Shown piece after piece: positions 8,654-21,148 of a stretch of 64,000 bases of DNA (position 1 is the first letter of the stretch; every line of letters begins with the position of its first letter). This DNA comes from Sphingomonas sp. Leaf407 (lineage in GTDB: Bacteria; Pseudomonadota; Alphaproteobacteria; Sphingomonadales; Sphingomonadaceae): positions 236,094 to 300,093 of the forward strand of contig NZ_LMQO01000005.1 in NCBI RefSeq assembly GCF_001425385.1, in the 5' to 3' direction. A program made the position numbers and the translations under genes. The notes under the pieces were generated by a model that had not been told where the DNA came from, made no database searches, and was given only the letters and a program-made list of their open reading frames with translations.

Positions 8654-8800
8654 TCAGCCGAGCTGTTCGATCACCGCCGGTGCGGTGTGGACCGATTTGG
8701 CTTCGCTGGGGCCGGCGAACTGCACCGCGACCAGCGCCACCGCGCCAAGCGCGAAGCCGCTGATGAAATGGCGAAGGAAACCGGTGCGCGTCTGTGTCAT
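8654..8800 (-). CDS. 48-residue single-span membrane or exported protein
   Basis: A short frame from ATG 8800, with AGAGGA about 10 nt upstream. It encodes TQTRTGFLRHFISGFALG followed by a hydrophobic run, an AGPSEA segment and a polar tail. It looks like a single N-terminal membrane anchor or a signal peptide with a 20-residue mature part. It precedes msrA by 62 nt on the same strand and may share its transcript. The function is unknown. Confidence 0.6.
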   Translation of the reverse strand: MTQTRTGFLRHFISGFALGAVALVAVQFAGPSEAKSVHTAPAVIEQLG

Positions 8801-8962
8801 CTGTCTCGTCCTCTTGCCACCGCAACGCGACCGGGAGGGGCGCGCCATCGGACGGCAGGAGCCGCCCGTTCGTTCGAGGCAAGATATAGTGGGTGGGGGT
8901 GAACCGCCGCTGGCGCGTCCGTTCATCTCGTCGACAGCCTCAACCATGTTGCGAGTGCGAAA

Positions 8963-10159
8963 TCAAGCGGCGGGTCGTATCGTTTCGGCAACGCTGCGTT
9001 GCCGTTCGGTGTCGCTGCGCCGTGCGCGCTTGGCGGCGTACATCGCATCGTCCGCCTCGGCGAGCAGCCGTTCGACCTCCGACAGCGGGCCGCAGGCGGT
9101 GCCGATGCTGACCGTCACCGGCAGATCTTCGGGCGCGACGGCGCAGACCGTATCGGTGAAGCGCTGCGCGATCCGCGCGCTGGCCTGGTCGGCCGCCGCG
9201 CGATCGGCACCGGGCAGCACGCCGACGAACTCGTCCCCGCCCCACCGGAACACGCTGCCCCCCGCCGCCAGCACGTTCTGCGCGACGCGGGTGGCGATGC
9301 CGAGCGCGGCGTCGCCCACCGCATGGCCGCAGCGATCGTTCAACTGCTTGAACAGGTCGAGATCGATGACCAGCACCGCGCCGCTGCCCTGCCATTGCTG
9401 GCGTATCCGGTCGAAGGCGGTGCGGTTATAGGCCCCGGTCAGCCCGTCGCGCTCGGCCAGCCGCGCCAGTTGCTGCTGCCCGCGCTCCGCCTCCAGCGCG
9501 AACAGCGAAAAGCCGCGGAACAGGATGAAGGTGATCGCGATCGCGACCAGCCATGCGGCGATCCCGCCATGCTGCCCGGTCACGCGCGTGCTGACCTGTC
9601 CGTCGAACGCGCTGATCGACCGGGCGAGGAACAGCGGCACCGTCGGCGCGAACAGCGAAAAGACGATCCAGCCGGTATGCAGCGATTCGCGCCGCGCGAT
9701 CCGCCATGCGACCAGCGCGGTCGCCCCGTCGAACAGCGCGCGCACGATGCTGAGATACCCGACGCGGGCACCGATCGCGGTCGGATCGGTCGACAGCAGC
9801 AGCGGCACCCCGCCGATCGCCGCGGCGATCAGCAGCACCCGGTTGCTGCCGCCGGGATGGGCGAAGTTGCGCATGCCGGCAAAGATCGCGGCATAGGCAA
9901 GGATCGCCAGCGGATTGCCGATCCACGCGATGATATAGGGCGCGCCCATGTCGCGCAGCAGCGCGACCGAGGAGGTGAGCCCGAGCAGGATGTGGCCGAA
10001 TCCCCACCATGCCGCCCAGCGTCCGAACCGCCCGGTCGCCCATGGCACGATATGGACCACCCCCGCGACGATCGACGCGAAGGATACCATGACGTACAGG
10101 GTAGACAGATCGAGCAACCGGGCCTCGCGCTTCACCGAAGCACCGGCCGATAGCGGCAA
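8963..10159 (-). CDS. Membrane-bound diguanylate cyclase (GGDEF)
   Basis: Up to 398 residues. About six hydrophobic segments (10-220) form an integral membrane sensor domain. A GGDEF domain follows (about 240-385) with RDGLTGAYNRTAF and the intact active site RWGGDEFVGV, so c-di-GMP synthesis is expected. The RxxD inhibitory site normally just before GGDEF is absent, suggesting no product inhibition. The start is unsure: 10159 is TTG, GTG at 10135 is a good alternative, and neither has a clear Shine-Dalgarno sequence. It is not in an operon with its neighbours. Confidence 0.88.
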   Translation of the reverse strand: MPLSAGASVKREARLLDLSTLYVMVSFASIVAGVVHIVPWATGRFGRWAAWWGFGHILLGLTSSVALLRDMGAPYIIAWIGNPLAILAYAAIFAGMRNFAHPGGSNRVLLIAAAIGGVPLLLSTDPTAIGARVGYLSIVRALFDGATALVAWRIARRESLHTGWIVFSLFAPTVPLFLARSISAFDGQVSTRVTGQHGGIAAWLVAIAITFILFRGFSLFALEAERGQQQLARLAERDGLTGAYNRTAFDRIRQQWQGSGAVLVIDLDLFKQLNDRCGHAVGDAALGIATRVAQNVLAAGGSVFRWGGDEFVGVLPGADRAAADQASARIAQRFTDTVCAVAPEDLPVTVSIGTACGPLSEVERLLAEADDAMYAAKRARRSDTERQRSVAETIRPAA

Positions 10160-10265
10160 ATCGCTAATAGTCCGTTTTGATACGACCGGTCGCGACGCGC
10201 CGGCCGGGGAAGGGCCTGCCCGGCGGCACAGCCCGTTCCCCGCGCCTTCGCGCGAAGCAGAAGCG

Positions 10266-13257
<2,992 letters not shown>

Positions 13258-13318
13258 CCCGCCCGCTTGCCGGTTGCGCGCCTGCGATGCAACGCTTTGT
13301 GTACCCCGCGTTAATCAA

Positions 13319-13631
13319 CTGGAGCGGGTTGTGACCACAGGGAGGCATCATGACGGAGCCGATTTTGGTTCAGGGCAAGAAGCGAGGAGCGGAGCGATGC
13401 TTTAGCATCGTGACCGACGAGCGACGCCGCCCTGGGCCAAAATCGGCCCGCCGCACGGCGGTTGCCCTGTCGTGCCCGCCGGCGGCGTCGGGGTGCCCCG
13501 CAAAGTACTACTTTGCGGGGGCCCGGCCGCGAGGCTGGCAGGTAGCGCCGCTACCTGCTGCACCACGCTCCTTGCCGGACGAACACGACAGGGCAATCAC
13601 GATGCTTCCCTGTGGTCACAACCCGCTCTAG
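13319..13631. repeat. Nested palindromic element, MITE-like
   Basis: A 313-bp block lies between divergent pabB and a hydrolase gene. Terminal 31-nt inverted repeats (13319-13349, 13601-13631) differ at two positions and share GAGCGGGTTGTGACCACAGG. Inside are further inverted pairs: 13361-13376 with 13429-13444 around a CGATGC hairpin (13395-13410), 13462-13474 with 13584-13596, a GCAAAGTA hairpin (13496-13520) and another at 13539-13557. No reading frame inside looks real. It could be a small non-autonomous mobile element or a large structured RNA. No clear target duplication is seen. Confidence 0.7.
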
Positions 13632-13640
13632 GGGTCGGTC

Positions 13641-14303
13641 ATGACCCCATCCCCCATCCGTGCGGCGATCGTGCCGGTGACGCCGCTGCAACAGAATTGT
13701 ACCCTGATCTGGTGTACGAAGACGATGCGCGGCGCGTTCGTCGATCCCGGCGGCGACCTGCCCAAGCTGCTCAGGGCCGCCGAACAGCACGGCGTGACGA
13801 TCGAGAAGATCCTGCTGACCCACGGCCATATCGACCATTGCGGCGAGGCCAAGCCGCTGGCCGAGCAACTGGGCGTGCCGATCGAGGGGCCGCACGAGGC
13901 GGACCGTTTCTGGATCGCGCGGCTGGACGAGGACGGACGCAACTGGGGCATGCCCGGCGTGCCGTTCGAACCCGATCGCTGGCTGGGCGAGGGCGACATC
14001 GTGACGGTCGGCGAGGCGCGCTTCGCGGTGTACGAGACGCCGGGCCACACCCCCGGCCATATCATCTTCCACCATGCCGACACGAAGTTCGCGCTGGTCG
14101 GCGACGTGCTGTTCCAGGGATCGGTCGGCCGCACCGACTTTCCGCTGTCGGACCATCATGCGCTGCTGACCTCGGTCGTGACCAAGCTGTGGCCGCTGGG
14201 CGACGACACCGCCTTCGTCCCCGGCCATGGTCCGGGCAGCACCTTCGGCCATGAACGCCGGACGAATCCGTTTGTCGGTGACAAGGTACTGGCCACGCGC
14301 TAA
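13641..14303 (+). CDS. MBL-fold metallo-hydrolase, glyoxalase II-like
   Basis: 220 residues of a single metallo-beta-lactamase domain. The zinc motif is intact in LLTHGHIDHCGEAKPLA (HxHxDH), with downstream ligands in ETPGHTPGHIIFHH and ALVGDVLFQGSVGRTDFP, and a late histidine in FVPGHGPGS. This is the YcbL-like glyoxalase II subgroup, small thioester hydrolases of the cytoplasm. The start at 13641 lies 10 nt after the palindromic element. The physiological substrate is not known. Confidence 0.88.
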   Translation: MTPSPIRAAIVPVTPLQQNCTLIWCTKTMRGAFVDPGGDLPKLLRAAEQHGVTIEKILLTHGHIDHCGEAKPLAEQLGVPIEGPHEADRFWIARLDEDGRNWGMPGVPFEPDRWLGEGDIVTVGEARFAVYETPGHTPGHIIFHHADTKFALVGDVLFQGSVGRTDFPLSDHHALLTSVVTKLWPLGDDTAFVPGHGPGSTFGHERRTNPFVGDKVLATR

Positions 14304-14311
14304 CCCTTGCC

Positions 14312-14340
14312 CTTGCAACCTTTGCCAGAAACGCTATAGG
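14312..14340 (+). promoter_or_regulatory. Candidate promoter for the rpmF operon
   Basis: CTTGCA (14312-14317), a 17-nt spacer and TATAGG (14335-14340) resemble a housekeeping promoter. It would start transcription near 14347 and give a leader of about 128 nt before rpmF. The leader has a GC-rich hairpin around 14365-14395 that could serve ribosomal-protein feedback. Inference only. Confidence 0.4.
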
Positions 14341-14474
14341 CGCGGCTCGCTTCGCGACCAGCCTGCCTGCCGGTCCGGCGGGTCGTCGGTCCTGAATTCG
14401 GTCCGGCGCTTGCCTGGGCCGCGTTGACAGTTGGTGGTGAAACCGCCCGATCCATAAGTCATAAAGGTGCCGAA

Positions 14475-14654
14475 ATGGCAGTTCCCAAGAGAAAGACCTC
14501 GCCCTCCAAGCGCGGTATGCGTCGCAGCCACGATTCGCTGAGCGTCGAGTCGTTCCAGGAATGCCCGAACTGCGGCGAACTGAAGCGTCCGCACAACCTG
14601 TGCAACGCCTGCGGCCATTACAACGGTCGCGAAGTCGTCTCGGTCGAAGCGTAA
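14475..14654 (+). CDS. rpmF: 50S ribosomal protein L32
   Basis: 59 residues beginning [19 protein letters not shown], the diagnostic L32 N terminus. The zinc-ribbon cysteines are present in CPNCGEL and CNACGHYN, so this is the zinc-binding form. AAAGGTG precedes the start at 14475. It is followed 27 nt later by plsX, the classic rpmF-plsX-fabH order that couples ribosome and fatty-acid or phospholipid synthesis. Confidence 0.97.
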   Translation: MAVPKRKTSPSKRGMRRSHDSLSVESFQECPNCGELKRPHNLCNACGHYNGREVVSVEA

Positions 14655-14681
14655 GCTACCGTACCGGACAGGGAAGAACGC

Positions 14682-15713
14682 ATGGCCGACGGGTCCTGGA
14701 TCGCCATCGATGCGATGGGCGGTGACGGAGGGCTCGCCACCATGTTGGCGGGCGTCGCGCATGCGCGACGGCAGCAGCCGGACATGCGCTTCCTGCTGGT
14801 GGGCGACGAGGCGGCGATTCGCGCCGGGCTCGATTCGCACCCCAATCTTTCCGCCGCGGCCGAAATCGTCCACGCGCCCGAAGTCGTCGGACCGTCGGAC
14901 AAGCCCAGCCAGGCGATTCGCCGCGCCAAGACGACGTCGATGGGCATCGCCATCGGTCTGGTGAAGGCGGGCCGCGCCACCGCCGCCGTCTCCGCCGGGA
15001 ACACCGGCGCGTTGATGGCGATGGCCAAGCTCGCGCTGCGCACCATGCCGGGCATCGACCGGCCCGCGCTCGCCGCGCTGCTTCCCAGCCTCGGCGACAA
15101 TGATCTCGTCATGCTCGACCTCGGCGCCAATGCCGAGTGCGACGCGCGCAACCTCGTCCAGTTCGCGGTGATGGGCGCGGCCTATGCCCGCACCGCGCTC
15201 GACCTCGAATCCCCCCGCGTCGCGTTGCTCAACATCGGGACCGAGGAGCTGAAAGGCATCGACAGCGTGCGCGAAGCGGCGGCGACGCTGCGCGCCTCCC
15301 CGCATCTGCCGATGACCTTTGCCGGTTATATCGAGGGCGACCGCCTGTCGCGCGGCCAGGTCGACGTGGTCGTCTGCGACGGTTTTTCGGGCAATATCGC
15401 CCTCAAGACCGCCGAGGGCACCGCGCGATTCGTCGCCGACCTGCTCAAGCGGGCGTTCCGTTCGTCGGTCCGCTCCAAGATCGGCTTCCTGATCTCGCGC
15501 CCGGCGACCGAGTTGCTGCGCCATCACCTCGACCCCAACAACCATAATGGCGCGGTCTTTCTCGGCCTCAACGGGCTGGTGGTCAAAAGCCATGGCAGCG
15601 CCAATGCCGCCGGCATCGCGAACGCGATCCAGGTGGCGTCGAAGATGGTGCGCGACGACCTGACCCGCCGGATCGCCAGCGATCTCGCCGGTATCGAGGC
15701 GCAGGCGGCATGA
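14682..15713 (+). CDS. plsX: Phosphate acyltransferase PlsX
   Basis: 343 residues opening with [12 protein letters not shown], the PlsX hallmark, with [14 protein letters not shown] and [17 protein letters not shown] further on. PlsX converts acyl-ACP and phosphate to acyl-phosphate for phosphatidic acid synthesis at the inner face of the membrane. It lies between rpmF and fabH and overlaps fabH by 4 nt (ATGA at 15710), so the two are translationally coupled. Confidence 0.97.
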   Translation: MADGSWIAIDAMGGDGGLATMLAGVAHARRQQPDMRFLLVGDEAAIRAGLDSHPNLSAAAEIVHAPEVVGPSDKPSQAIRRAKTTSMGIAIGLVKAGRATAAVSAGNTGALMAMAKLALRTMPGIDRPALAALLPSLGDNDLVMLDLGANAECDARNLVQFAVMGAAYARTALDLESPRVALLNIGTEELKGIDSVREAAATLRASPHLPMTFAGYIEGDRLSRGQVDVVVCDGFSGNIALKTAEGTARFVADLLKRAFRSSVRSKIGFLISRPATELLRHHLDPNNHNGAVFLGLNGLVVKSHGSANAAGIANAIQVASKMVRDDLTRRIASDLAGIEAQAA

Positions 15714-16672
15714 TCCGCGCGCGGATCACCGGCACCGGATCGGCGCTGCCCGAACGGCGGGTGTCGAATGCCGAACTGGCCGAGCGGGTCGATACCTCCG
15801 ACGAATGGATCGTCGAGCGTACCGGCATCCGCTTCCGCCATATCGCCGGCGATCACGAAACGACCGCGACGCTCGCCGCCGATGCCGCGCGCGCCGCGAT
15901 TGCCGCCGCCGGGATCGATGCGGCACAGATCGACCTGATCGTGCTGGCCACCGCCACCCCTGACCAGACGTTTCCGGCGACCGCGACCAAGGTGCAGGCG
16001 ATGCTCGGCATCGACGATTGCGTCGCGTTCGACGTGGCGGCGGTGTGTTCGGGCTTCCTCTATGCGGTGCAGGTCGCCGATGCGATGCTGCGCGCCGGGG
16101 TCCATCGCCGCGCGCTGGTGATCGGCGCGGAGACGTTCAGCCGCATCCTCGACTGGGAGGATCGCACCACCTGCGTCCTGTTCGGCGACGGCGCGGGCGC
16201 GATCGTGCTGGAGGCCGACGAGTCCGGCGACGGTCGCGGCATCCTGTCGACCCGGCTTCACGCAGATGGCCGCCACAACGGCCTGCTCTATGTCGACGGT
16301 GGCCCCTCGACCACCGGCACCGTCGGAAAGCTGCGGATGAAGGGTAAGGAAGTGTTCCGCCACGCCGTGGTGAACCTCGCCGCCGTCATGGGCGAATCGC
16401 TCGAACTCGCCGGCCTCACCTCCGACGACGTCGACTGGGTCGTGCCGCATCAGGCCAATGCCCGCATCCTCGACGCGACCGCGCGCAAGCTCGGCCTTCC
16501 GCCGGCCAAGGTCGTCGTCACCGTCGACCGGCACGCCAATACCTCCGCCGCGTCGGTGCCGCTGGCGCTCGACACGGCGGTGCGCGACGGCCGGATCAAG
16601 GCCGGCGACCTGATCGTGCTGGAGGCGATGGGCGGCGGCTTTACGTGGGGCGCGGCGGTAGTGCGTTGGTAA
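15710..16672 (+). CDS. fabH: 3-oxoacyl-ACP synthase III (FabH)
   Basis: 320 residues with the full Cys-His-Asn set: Cys113 in [10 protein letters not shown], His in [11 protein letters not shown] (about 246) and Asn in [12 protein letters not shown] (about 276). FabH starts each fatty acid by condensing acetyl-CoA with malonyl-ACP. Its start overlaps the plsX stop. A 76-nt gap to ihfA, with a promoter-like AT-rich stretch around 16680-16720, suggests ihfA also has its own start site. Confidence 0.97.
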   Translation: MIRARITGTGSALPERRVSNAELAERVDTSDEWIVERTGIRFRHIAGDHETTATLAADAARAAIAAAGIDAAQIDLIVLATATPDQTFPATATKVQAMLGIDDCVAFDVAAVCSGFLYAVQVADAMLRAGVHRRALVIGAETFSRILDWEDRTTCVLFGDGAGAIVLEADESGDGRGILSTRLHADGRHNGLLYVDGGPSTTGTVGKLRMKGKEVFRHAVVNLAAVMGESLELAGLTSDDVDWVVPHQANARILDATARKLGLPPAKVVVTVDRHANTSAASVPLALDTAVRDGRIKAGDLIVLEAMGGGFTWGAAVVRW

Positions 16673-16748
16673 CGCTCATCCTTTTGGATTTTTGAATCTT
16701 CGTATACGTCGTGCTAGCCGGTACGCTGGCTTTAAGCAGGAGACGATC

Positions 16749-17045
16749 ATGACCACCGCTGGCACGCTGACCCGCGCCGACCTCGCCGAAGAGATGCATC
16801 GCGAGATCGGATTGTCGCGCGCCGATTCGTCGCGTGTGGTCGAACAGATCCTCACCCATTTGTGCGAAGCGCTGGCCAAGGGCGAGAACGTCAAGATTTC
16901 CGGCTTCGGCAGCTTCGTGCTGCGCGACAAGGGCGAACGGGTCGGCCGCAACCCCAAGACCGGCGTCGAGGTGCCGATCGCGCCGCGCCGCGTACTCACC
17001 TTCCGCGCCAGCCAGATGATGCGCGACCGCATCGTCGCCGACTGA
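16749..17045 (+). CDS. ihfA: Integration host factor subunit alpha
   Basis: 98 residues. [20 protein letters not shown] at the N terminus and [20 protein letters not shown] followed by the PKTGVEVPI arm mark the IHF/HU fold. The intercalating proline is present in RNPKTG. The start at 16749 has AGGAG 7 nt upstream. With IhfB it forms the DNA-bending heterodimer. The gene immediately downstream is a MerR-type regulator, a pairing conserved in alphaproteobacteria. Confidence 0.95.
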   Translation: MTTAGTLTRADLAEEMHREIGLSRADSSRVVEQILTHLCEALAKGENVKISGFGSFVLRDKGERVGRNPKTGVEVPIAPRRVLTFRASQMMRDRIVAD

Positions 17046-17056
17046 TCCAGTCCCGC

Positions 17057-17380
17057 GTGGCCGATAAATCCGCCACCGCCTATCGCACCATCGGCGAGGT
17101 CGCGCGCGAACTGGGCGTGCCCCAGCATCGCCTCCGCTATTGGGAAAGCCGTTTCCCGCAGGTCAAGCCGGTCACGCGCGCCGGCGACCGCCGCTATTAC
17201 GCCCCGGCCGATGTCGACCTGCTGCGCCGCATCCACACGCTGCTGGGGCAGGACGGCTATACCGTGCGCGGCGTGCAGGCGCTGCTGACCCGCGAGGCCG
17301 AACCGCCGGTCCCCTCGCGCATCGACGAACTGCACGCGGTGCGCCGCCTGCTGAGCGACGCGCTGGCCGAAGCGGGATAG
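17057..17380 (+). CDS. MerR-family transcriptional regulator
   Basis: 107 residues from GTG 17057. The N-terminal winged helix reads [20 protein letters not shown] with [11 protein letters not shown] after it, the MerR DNA-binding unit, followed by a short helical linker. There is no effector-binding C-terminal domain, so it is one of the short MerR proteins. It sits 11 nt after ihfA and is surely cotranscribed. The target is unknown. Confidence 0.88.
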   Translation: MADKSATAYRTIGEVARELGVPQHRLRYWESRFPQVKPVTRAGDRRYYAPADVDLLRRIHTLLGQDGYTVRGVQALLTREAEPPVPSRIDELHAVRRLLSDALAEAG

Positions 17381-17444
17381 GCGCCGCCCGCCCGCATAAC
17401 CCCGTGCTTTCCTGCGCGACCAAACCTGCTACACCGCGCGGGCG

Positions 17445-19961
17445 ATGAGCGTATCCCCTTCCGAGACCGATCCCCGCCCCGCTGTTTCCTGGCGGACACG
17501 GTTCGCGCGTATCCAGCGACGCTGGTGGTTCCGTATCCCGGCGATCGCCGCGCTGCTCGCCGGGATCGGCGTGTTCCTCATCTGGCTGCTGCTGTGGCGG
17601 ACGCTGCCGTCGGTCGATTCGCTGCGCGCCTATGAACCGCCGCTGCCGACCAATGTGCGCGGGATCGACGGGACGCCGGTCCACAGCTACGCCCGCGAAC
17701 GCCGCGTTCAATTGTCCTATGCCGAATATCCGCCGCTGCTGGTCCGCGCGTTCCTCGCTGCCGAGGACCGGACCTTCTTCGAGCATCACGGCGTCGACTA
17801 TCCCGGCATCGCCGGCGCGATCCTGACCAATTTGCGCAGCGACCGCCGCCCGGTCGGCGCCTCGACGATCACGCAACAGGTCGCCAAGAACCTGCTGCTC
17901 ACCAACGAGGTGAGCTATGTCCGCAAGGCGAAGGAAGCGCTGCTCGCCTACCGGATCGAGGATGCGCTGACCAAGCAGCAGATCCTCGAACTCTATCTCA
18001 ACCAGATCGCGCTCGGCCGGAACGCCTTCGGCGTCGAGGCCGCCGCCCATGCCTATTTCGGCAAGGAACTGCGCGAGCTGACGCTGCCGCAAATGGCCTA
18101 TCTGGCGATTCTGCCCAAGGGTCCGTCGAACTACACGCCCGAACGCGGCTACGACCGTGCGATCGGCCGGCGCAACTGGGTGCTGGGCGAAATGGAGCGC
18201 AACGGCTTCATTACCCCCGCCCAGCGCGCCGAGGCGGTCACGCAACCGCTGGGCGCGATCCCGCGCCAGACGCCGCGACAGGAACTGGCCGGCGGCTATT
18301 TCATCGAGGAAGTCCGCCGCCAGTTGCTCGACCGCTTCGGCGAGAAGGAAACCGATGGCCCCTACAGCGTCTATGCCGGTGGCCTGTGGGTGCGCACCTC
18401 GCTCGACCCGGCGATCCAGGGCGATGCGCAGGACGCGCTGCGCGCTGGCCTCATCCGCTATGATTCGGGGCGCGGCTGGTCCGGCCCGCTCAACAAGCCG
18501 CGCACGAAAATCGAGGACGGCAACTGGCAGCAGGCGCTGATCGGCACCAACATCGGCCTCGATTACCAAGACTGGCGCGCGGCGATCGTCATCGCCAAGT
18601 CCGATGCCTCGGCGCAGATCGGGTTTGCCGATGGACGGACGGGCACGCTGCCACGCTGGGCGGCGACCATGCCGGTGCGGGGGCTGGGCGGCACCGCCTT
18701 CGCCGCGATCGAACCGGGCGATATTCTCGCGGTCGCGCCCTCGGGTGGCGACTGGGCGCTGCGCTCGGTGCCGCGCGTGTCGGGCGGCATGGTGGTCGAG
18801 GACCCGCGCACCGGCCGCGTGCTGGCGATGCAGGGCGGGTTCGATTACCGCCTGAGCGACTTCAACCGCGCGACGCAGGCGATGCGCCAGCCGGGCTCGA
18901 CGATCAAGCCGATCGTCTATGCCGCCGCGCTGGAAGCGGGGATGACCCCGGCGTCGATCATCGTCGACGGGCCGTTCTGCGTGAATCAGGGCGGGCGGCT
19001 CGGCACCAAATGCTTCCGCAACTTCGGTGGCGGTGGCTCCGGGCCGCACACGATGCGCTGGGGCGTCGAACAGTCGCGCAACCTGATGACGGTGCGCGCC
19101 GCCGCGCAGACCGGCATGGAAAAGGTCAATTCGCTGATCCAGCGCGTCGGCGTCAGCGACGACCGGTTCCCGCCCTATCTCTCCTATGCGCTGGGCGCGG
19201 GCGAGACGACGGTGCTGCGCATGGTCAACGCGTACTCGATCCTCGCCAATCAGGGCCGCGAGCTGAAACCCACGGTCATCGATTACGTGCAGGACCGGCG
19301 CGGCAAGGTGATCCTGCCCGAAAACTGGCGCGGCTGCGACGGCTGCAACGCCCCCGACTGGAACGGCAAGGCGATGCCCCGCCCGCAGATCCGGGCGCGG
19401 CAGGTGATGGACGCGATGAGCGCGTATCAGATGGTCCATATCATGGAAGGCGTCATCCAGCGCGGCACCGCCACCACGCTGCGCGACCTGAACCGGCCGA
19501 TCATGGGCAAGACCGGCACGTCGACCGGCCCCACCGACGTGTGGTTCGTCGGCGGCACGCCGCAGATGATCGCCGGCCTGTATCTCGGCTATGACACGCC
19601 ACGTAATCTGGGCGGCTATGCGCAGGGCGGCACGATCGCCGCGCCGATCTACAAGGCGTTCGCGACGAAAGCGTACAAGGATGTCGAGGTGCTGCCGTTC
19701 CGCGCGCCCGCCGGCATCCGCATGGTCCGCATCGATCGCGGCAGCGGCCGCCCGGTCTATGGCGCATGGCCCGGCACCGATCCCAAGGCCGGGGTCATCT
19801 GGGAAGCGTTCAAGCCCGAGACCGAGGCGCGTCGCGCCACCGGCCGGCTGGGCGAGGCGCGCGCCCCCGTCACCCGCGATCCCGCGCGCGCGGTGCAGCG
19901 CCGCGAGGCCGCCGCCCCGCGCGATAGCGACTTCTTGCAACGCGAAGGGGGAATCTACTAG
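17445..19961 (+). CDS. mrcA: Penicillin-binding protein 1A, bifunctional
   Basis: 838 residues. A short cytoplasmic tail and one membrane span (about 25-48) precede the glycosyltransferase 51 domain (about 75-250), whose catalytic Glu lies in [17 protein letters not shown]. The transpeptidase domain follows, with SxxK at Ser485 (QPGSTIKP), SxN in EQSRNLM and KTG near 689 in MGKTGTSTG. An OB-like insert lies between the two domains. The enzyme polymerises and crosslinks peptidoglycan in the periplasm. It reads in the same direction as ihfA-merR but starts 64 nt later and probably has its own promoter. Confidence 0.95.
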   Translation: MSVSPSETDPRPAVSWRTRFARIQRRWWFRIPAIAALLAGIGVFLIWLLLWRTLPSVDSLRAYEPPLPTNVRGIDGTPVHSYARERRVQLSYAEYPPLLVRAFLAAEDRTFFEHHGVDYPGIAGAILTNLRSDRRPVGASTITQQVAKNLLLTNEVSYVRKAKEALLAYRIEDALTKQQILELYLNQIALGRNAFGVEAAAHAYFGKELRELTLPQMAYLAILPKGPSNYTPERGYDRAIGRRNWVLGEMERNGFITPAQRAEAVTQPLGAIPRQTPRQELAGGYFIEEVRRQLLDRFGEKETDGPYSVYAGGLWVRTSLDPAIQGDAQDALRAGLIRYDSGRGWSGPLNKPRTKIEDGNWQQALIGTNIGLDYQDWRAAIVIAKSDASAQIGFADGRTGTLPRWAATMPVRGLGGTAFAAIEPGDILAVAPSGGDWALRSVPRVSGGMVVEDPRTGRVLAMQGGFDYRLSDFNRATQAMRQPGSTIKPIVYAAALEAGMTPASIIVDGPFCVNQGGRLGTKCFRNFGGGGSGPHTMRWGVEQSRNLMTVRAAAQTGMEKVNSLIQRVGVSDDRFPPYLSYALGAGETTVLRMVNAYSILANQGRELKPTVIDYVQDRRGKVILPENWRGCDGCNAPDWNGKAMPRPQIRARQVMDAMSAYQMVHIMEGVIQRGTATTLRDLNRPIMGKTGTSTGPTDVWFVGGTPQMIAGLYLGYDTPRNLGGYAQGGTIAAPIYKAFATKAYKDVEVLPFRAPAGIRMVRIDRGSGRPVYGAWPGTDPKAGVIWEAFKPETEARRATGRLGEARAPVTRDPARAVQRREAAAPRDSDFLQREGGIY

Positions 19962-20020
19962 CGCCGCCCCCATATCGGCGGCATCCCCCGTTCCTGACGT
20001 TTTTTCCCGGAGTTTTTCCC

Positions 20021-21148
20021 ATGCGCGCCGAAGCGCAAGCCCATGTAGACAAGATCAACGATGCGCTCTCGCTGCTGCGCCGCTTCCTCGACTGGGACCG
20101 CGCGCTGCGCCGGCTGGACGAGCTGAATGCGCGTGTCGAGGATCAGGCCCTGTGGAACGATCCCAAGGCCGCGCAGGACGTGATGCGCGAACGCCGCCGG
20201 CTGGACGAGGCGATCACCGCCACCCGCACCATCGAACGCGATCTGGCCGACACCGTCGAGCTGATCGAGATGGCCGACGAGGAAGGCGATACCGAGATGG
20301 CCGAGGAGGGCGTCGCGAATCTCGCCGACCTCGCCCGGCGCGCGGATCACGACAAGGTGCAGGCGCTGCTCTCGGGCGAGGCCGACGGCAACGACACCTA
20401 TATCGAGATCAACGCCGGCGCCGGCGGGACCGAGAGCCAGGACTGGGCCGGCATGCTCAGCCGCATGTACACCCGCTGGGCCGAACGCCGTGGGCTGAAG
20501 GTCGAACTGGTCGACCAGCATTCGGGCGAACAGGCGGGCATCAAGTCGGCGACCTTGCTCATCAAGGGCGAGAATGCGTACGGCTTCGCCAAGACCGAGG
20601 GCGGGGTCCATCGCCTCGTCCGCATCAGCCCGTACGACAGCGCGGCACGGCGGCACACCTCGTTCGCTTCCGTCTGGGTCTATCCGGTGATCGACGACAA
20701 TATCGAGGTCGAATATAACGAAAGCGACCTGCGCATCGACACCTATCGCGCGTCGGGGGCGGGGGGCCAGCACATCAACACCACCGATTCGGCGGTGCGC
20801 ATCACCCATATCCCGACGGGCATCGTCGTGCAGTGCCAGAATCAGCGCTCGCAGCACAAGAACAAGGCCGAAGCGTATAACCAGCTCCGCGCCCGCCTGT
20901 ACGAGCGCGAACTGGCGATCCGCGAGGCGGAGGCCAATGCCGAGAACGCGACCAAGACCGACATCGGCTGGGGCCACCAGATCCGGTCGTACGTCCTGCA
21001 ACCCTATCAGATGGTGAAGGACCTGCGCACCGGCGTCGTCTCGACTGCGCCGGGCGACGTATTGGACGGCGCGCTCGATCCGTTCATGGCCGCCGCCCTG
21101 TCGCAGCGCGTGACCGGTGAGGCGGTGGAAGTCGAGGATGTCGACTGA
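20021..21148 (+). CDS. prfB: Peptide chain release factor 2
   Basis: 375 residues. The peptidyl-tRNA hydrolysis motif is intact ([19 protein letters not shown]). The codon-recognition tripeptide, SPF in most bacteria, reads SPY here ([15 protein letters not shown]), which I believe is common in alphaproteobacteria. The frame is continuous through the LRRFLDWD region where many bacteria have the programmed +1 frameshift with an in-frame UGA; here it reads CTC GAC TGG, so autoregulation by frameshifting is absent. The next gene overlaps its 3' end. Confidence 0.96.
   Translation: MRAEAQAHVDKINDALSLLRRFLDWDRALRRLDELNARVEDQALWNDPKAAQDVMRERRRLDEAITATRTIERDLADTVELIEMADEEGDTEMAEEGVANLADLARRADHDKVQALLSGEADGNDTYIEINAGAGGTESQDWAGMLSRMYTRWAERRGLKVELVDQHSGEQAGIKSATLLIKGENAYGFAKTEGGVHRLVRISPYDSAARRHTSFASVWVYPVIDDNIEVEYNESDLRIDTYRASGAGGQHINTTDSAVRITHIPTGIVVQCQNQRSQHKNKAEAYNQLRARLYERELAIREAEANAENATKTDIGWGHQIRSYVLQPYQMVKDLRTGVVSTAPGDVLDGALDPFMAAALSQRVTGEAVEVEDVD

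Noticed and set aside
17172..19973. 933-codon minus-strand open frame over penicillin-binding protein 1A
   Set aside because: Antisense shadow; the plus strand carries all transpeptidase and glycosyltransferase motifs in order.
20080..20110. Programmed frameshift site in prfB
   Set aside because: The expected in-frame UGA is absent and the frame is continuous from the start.
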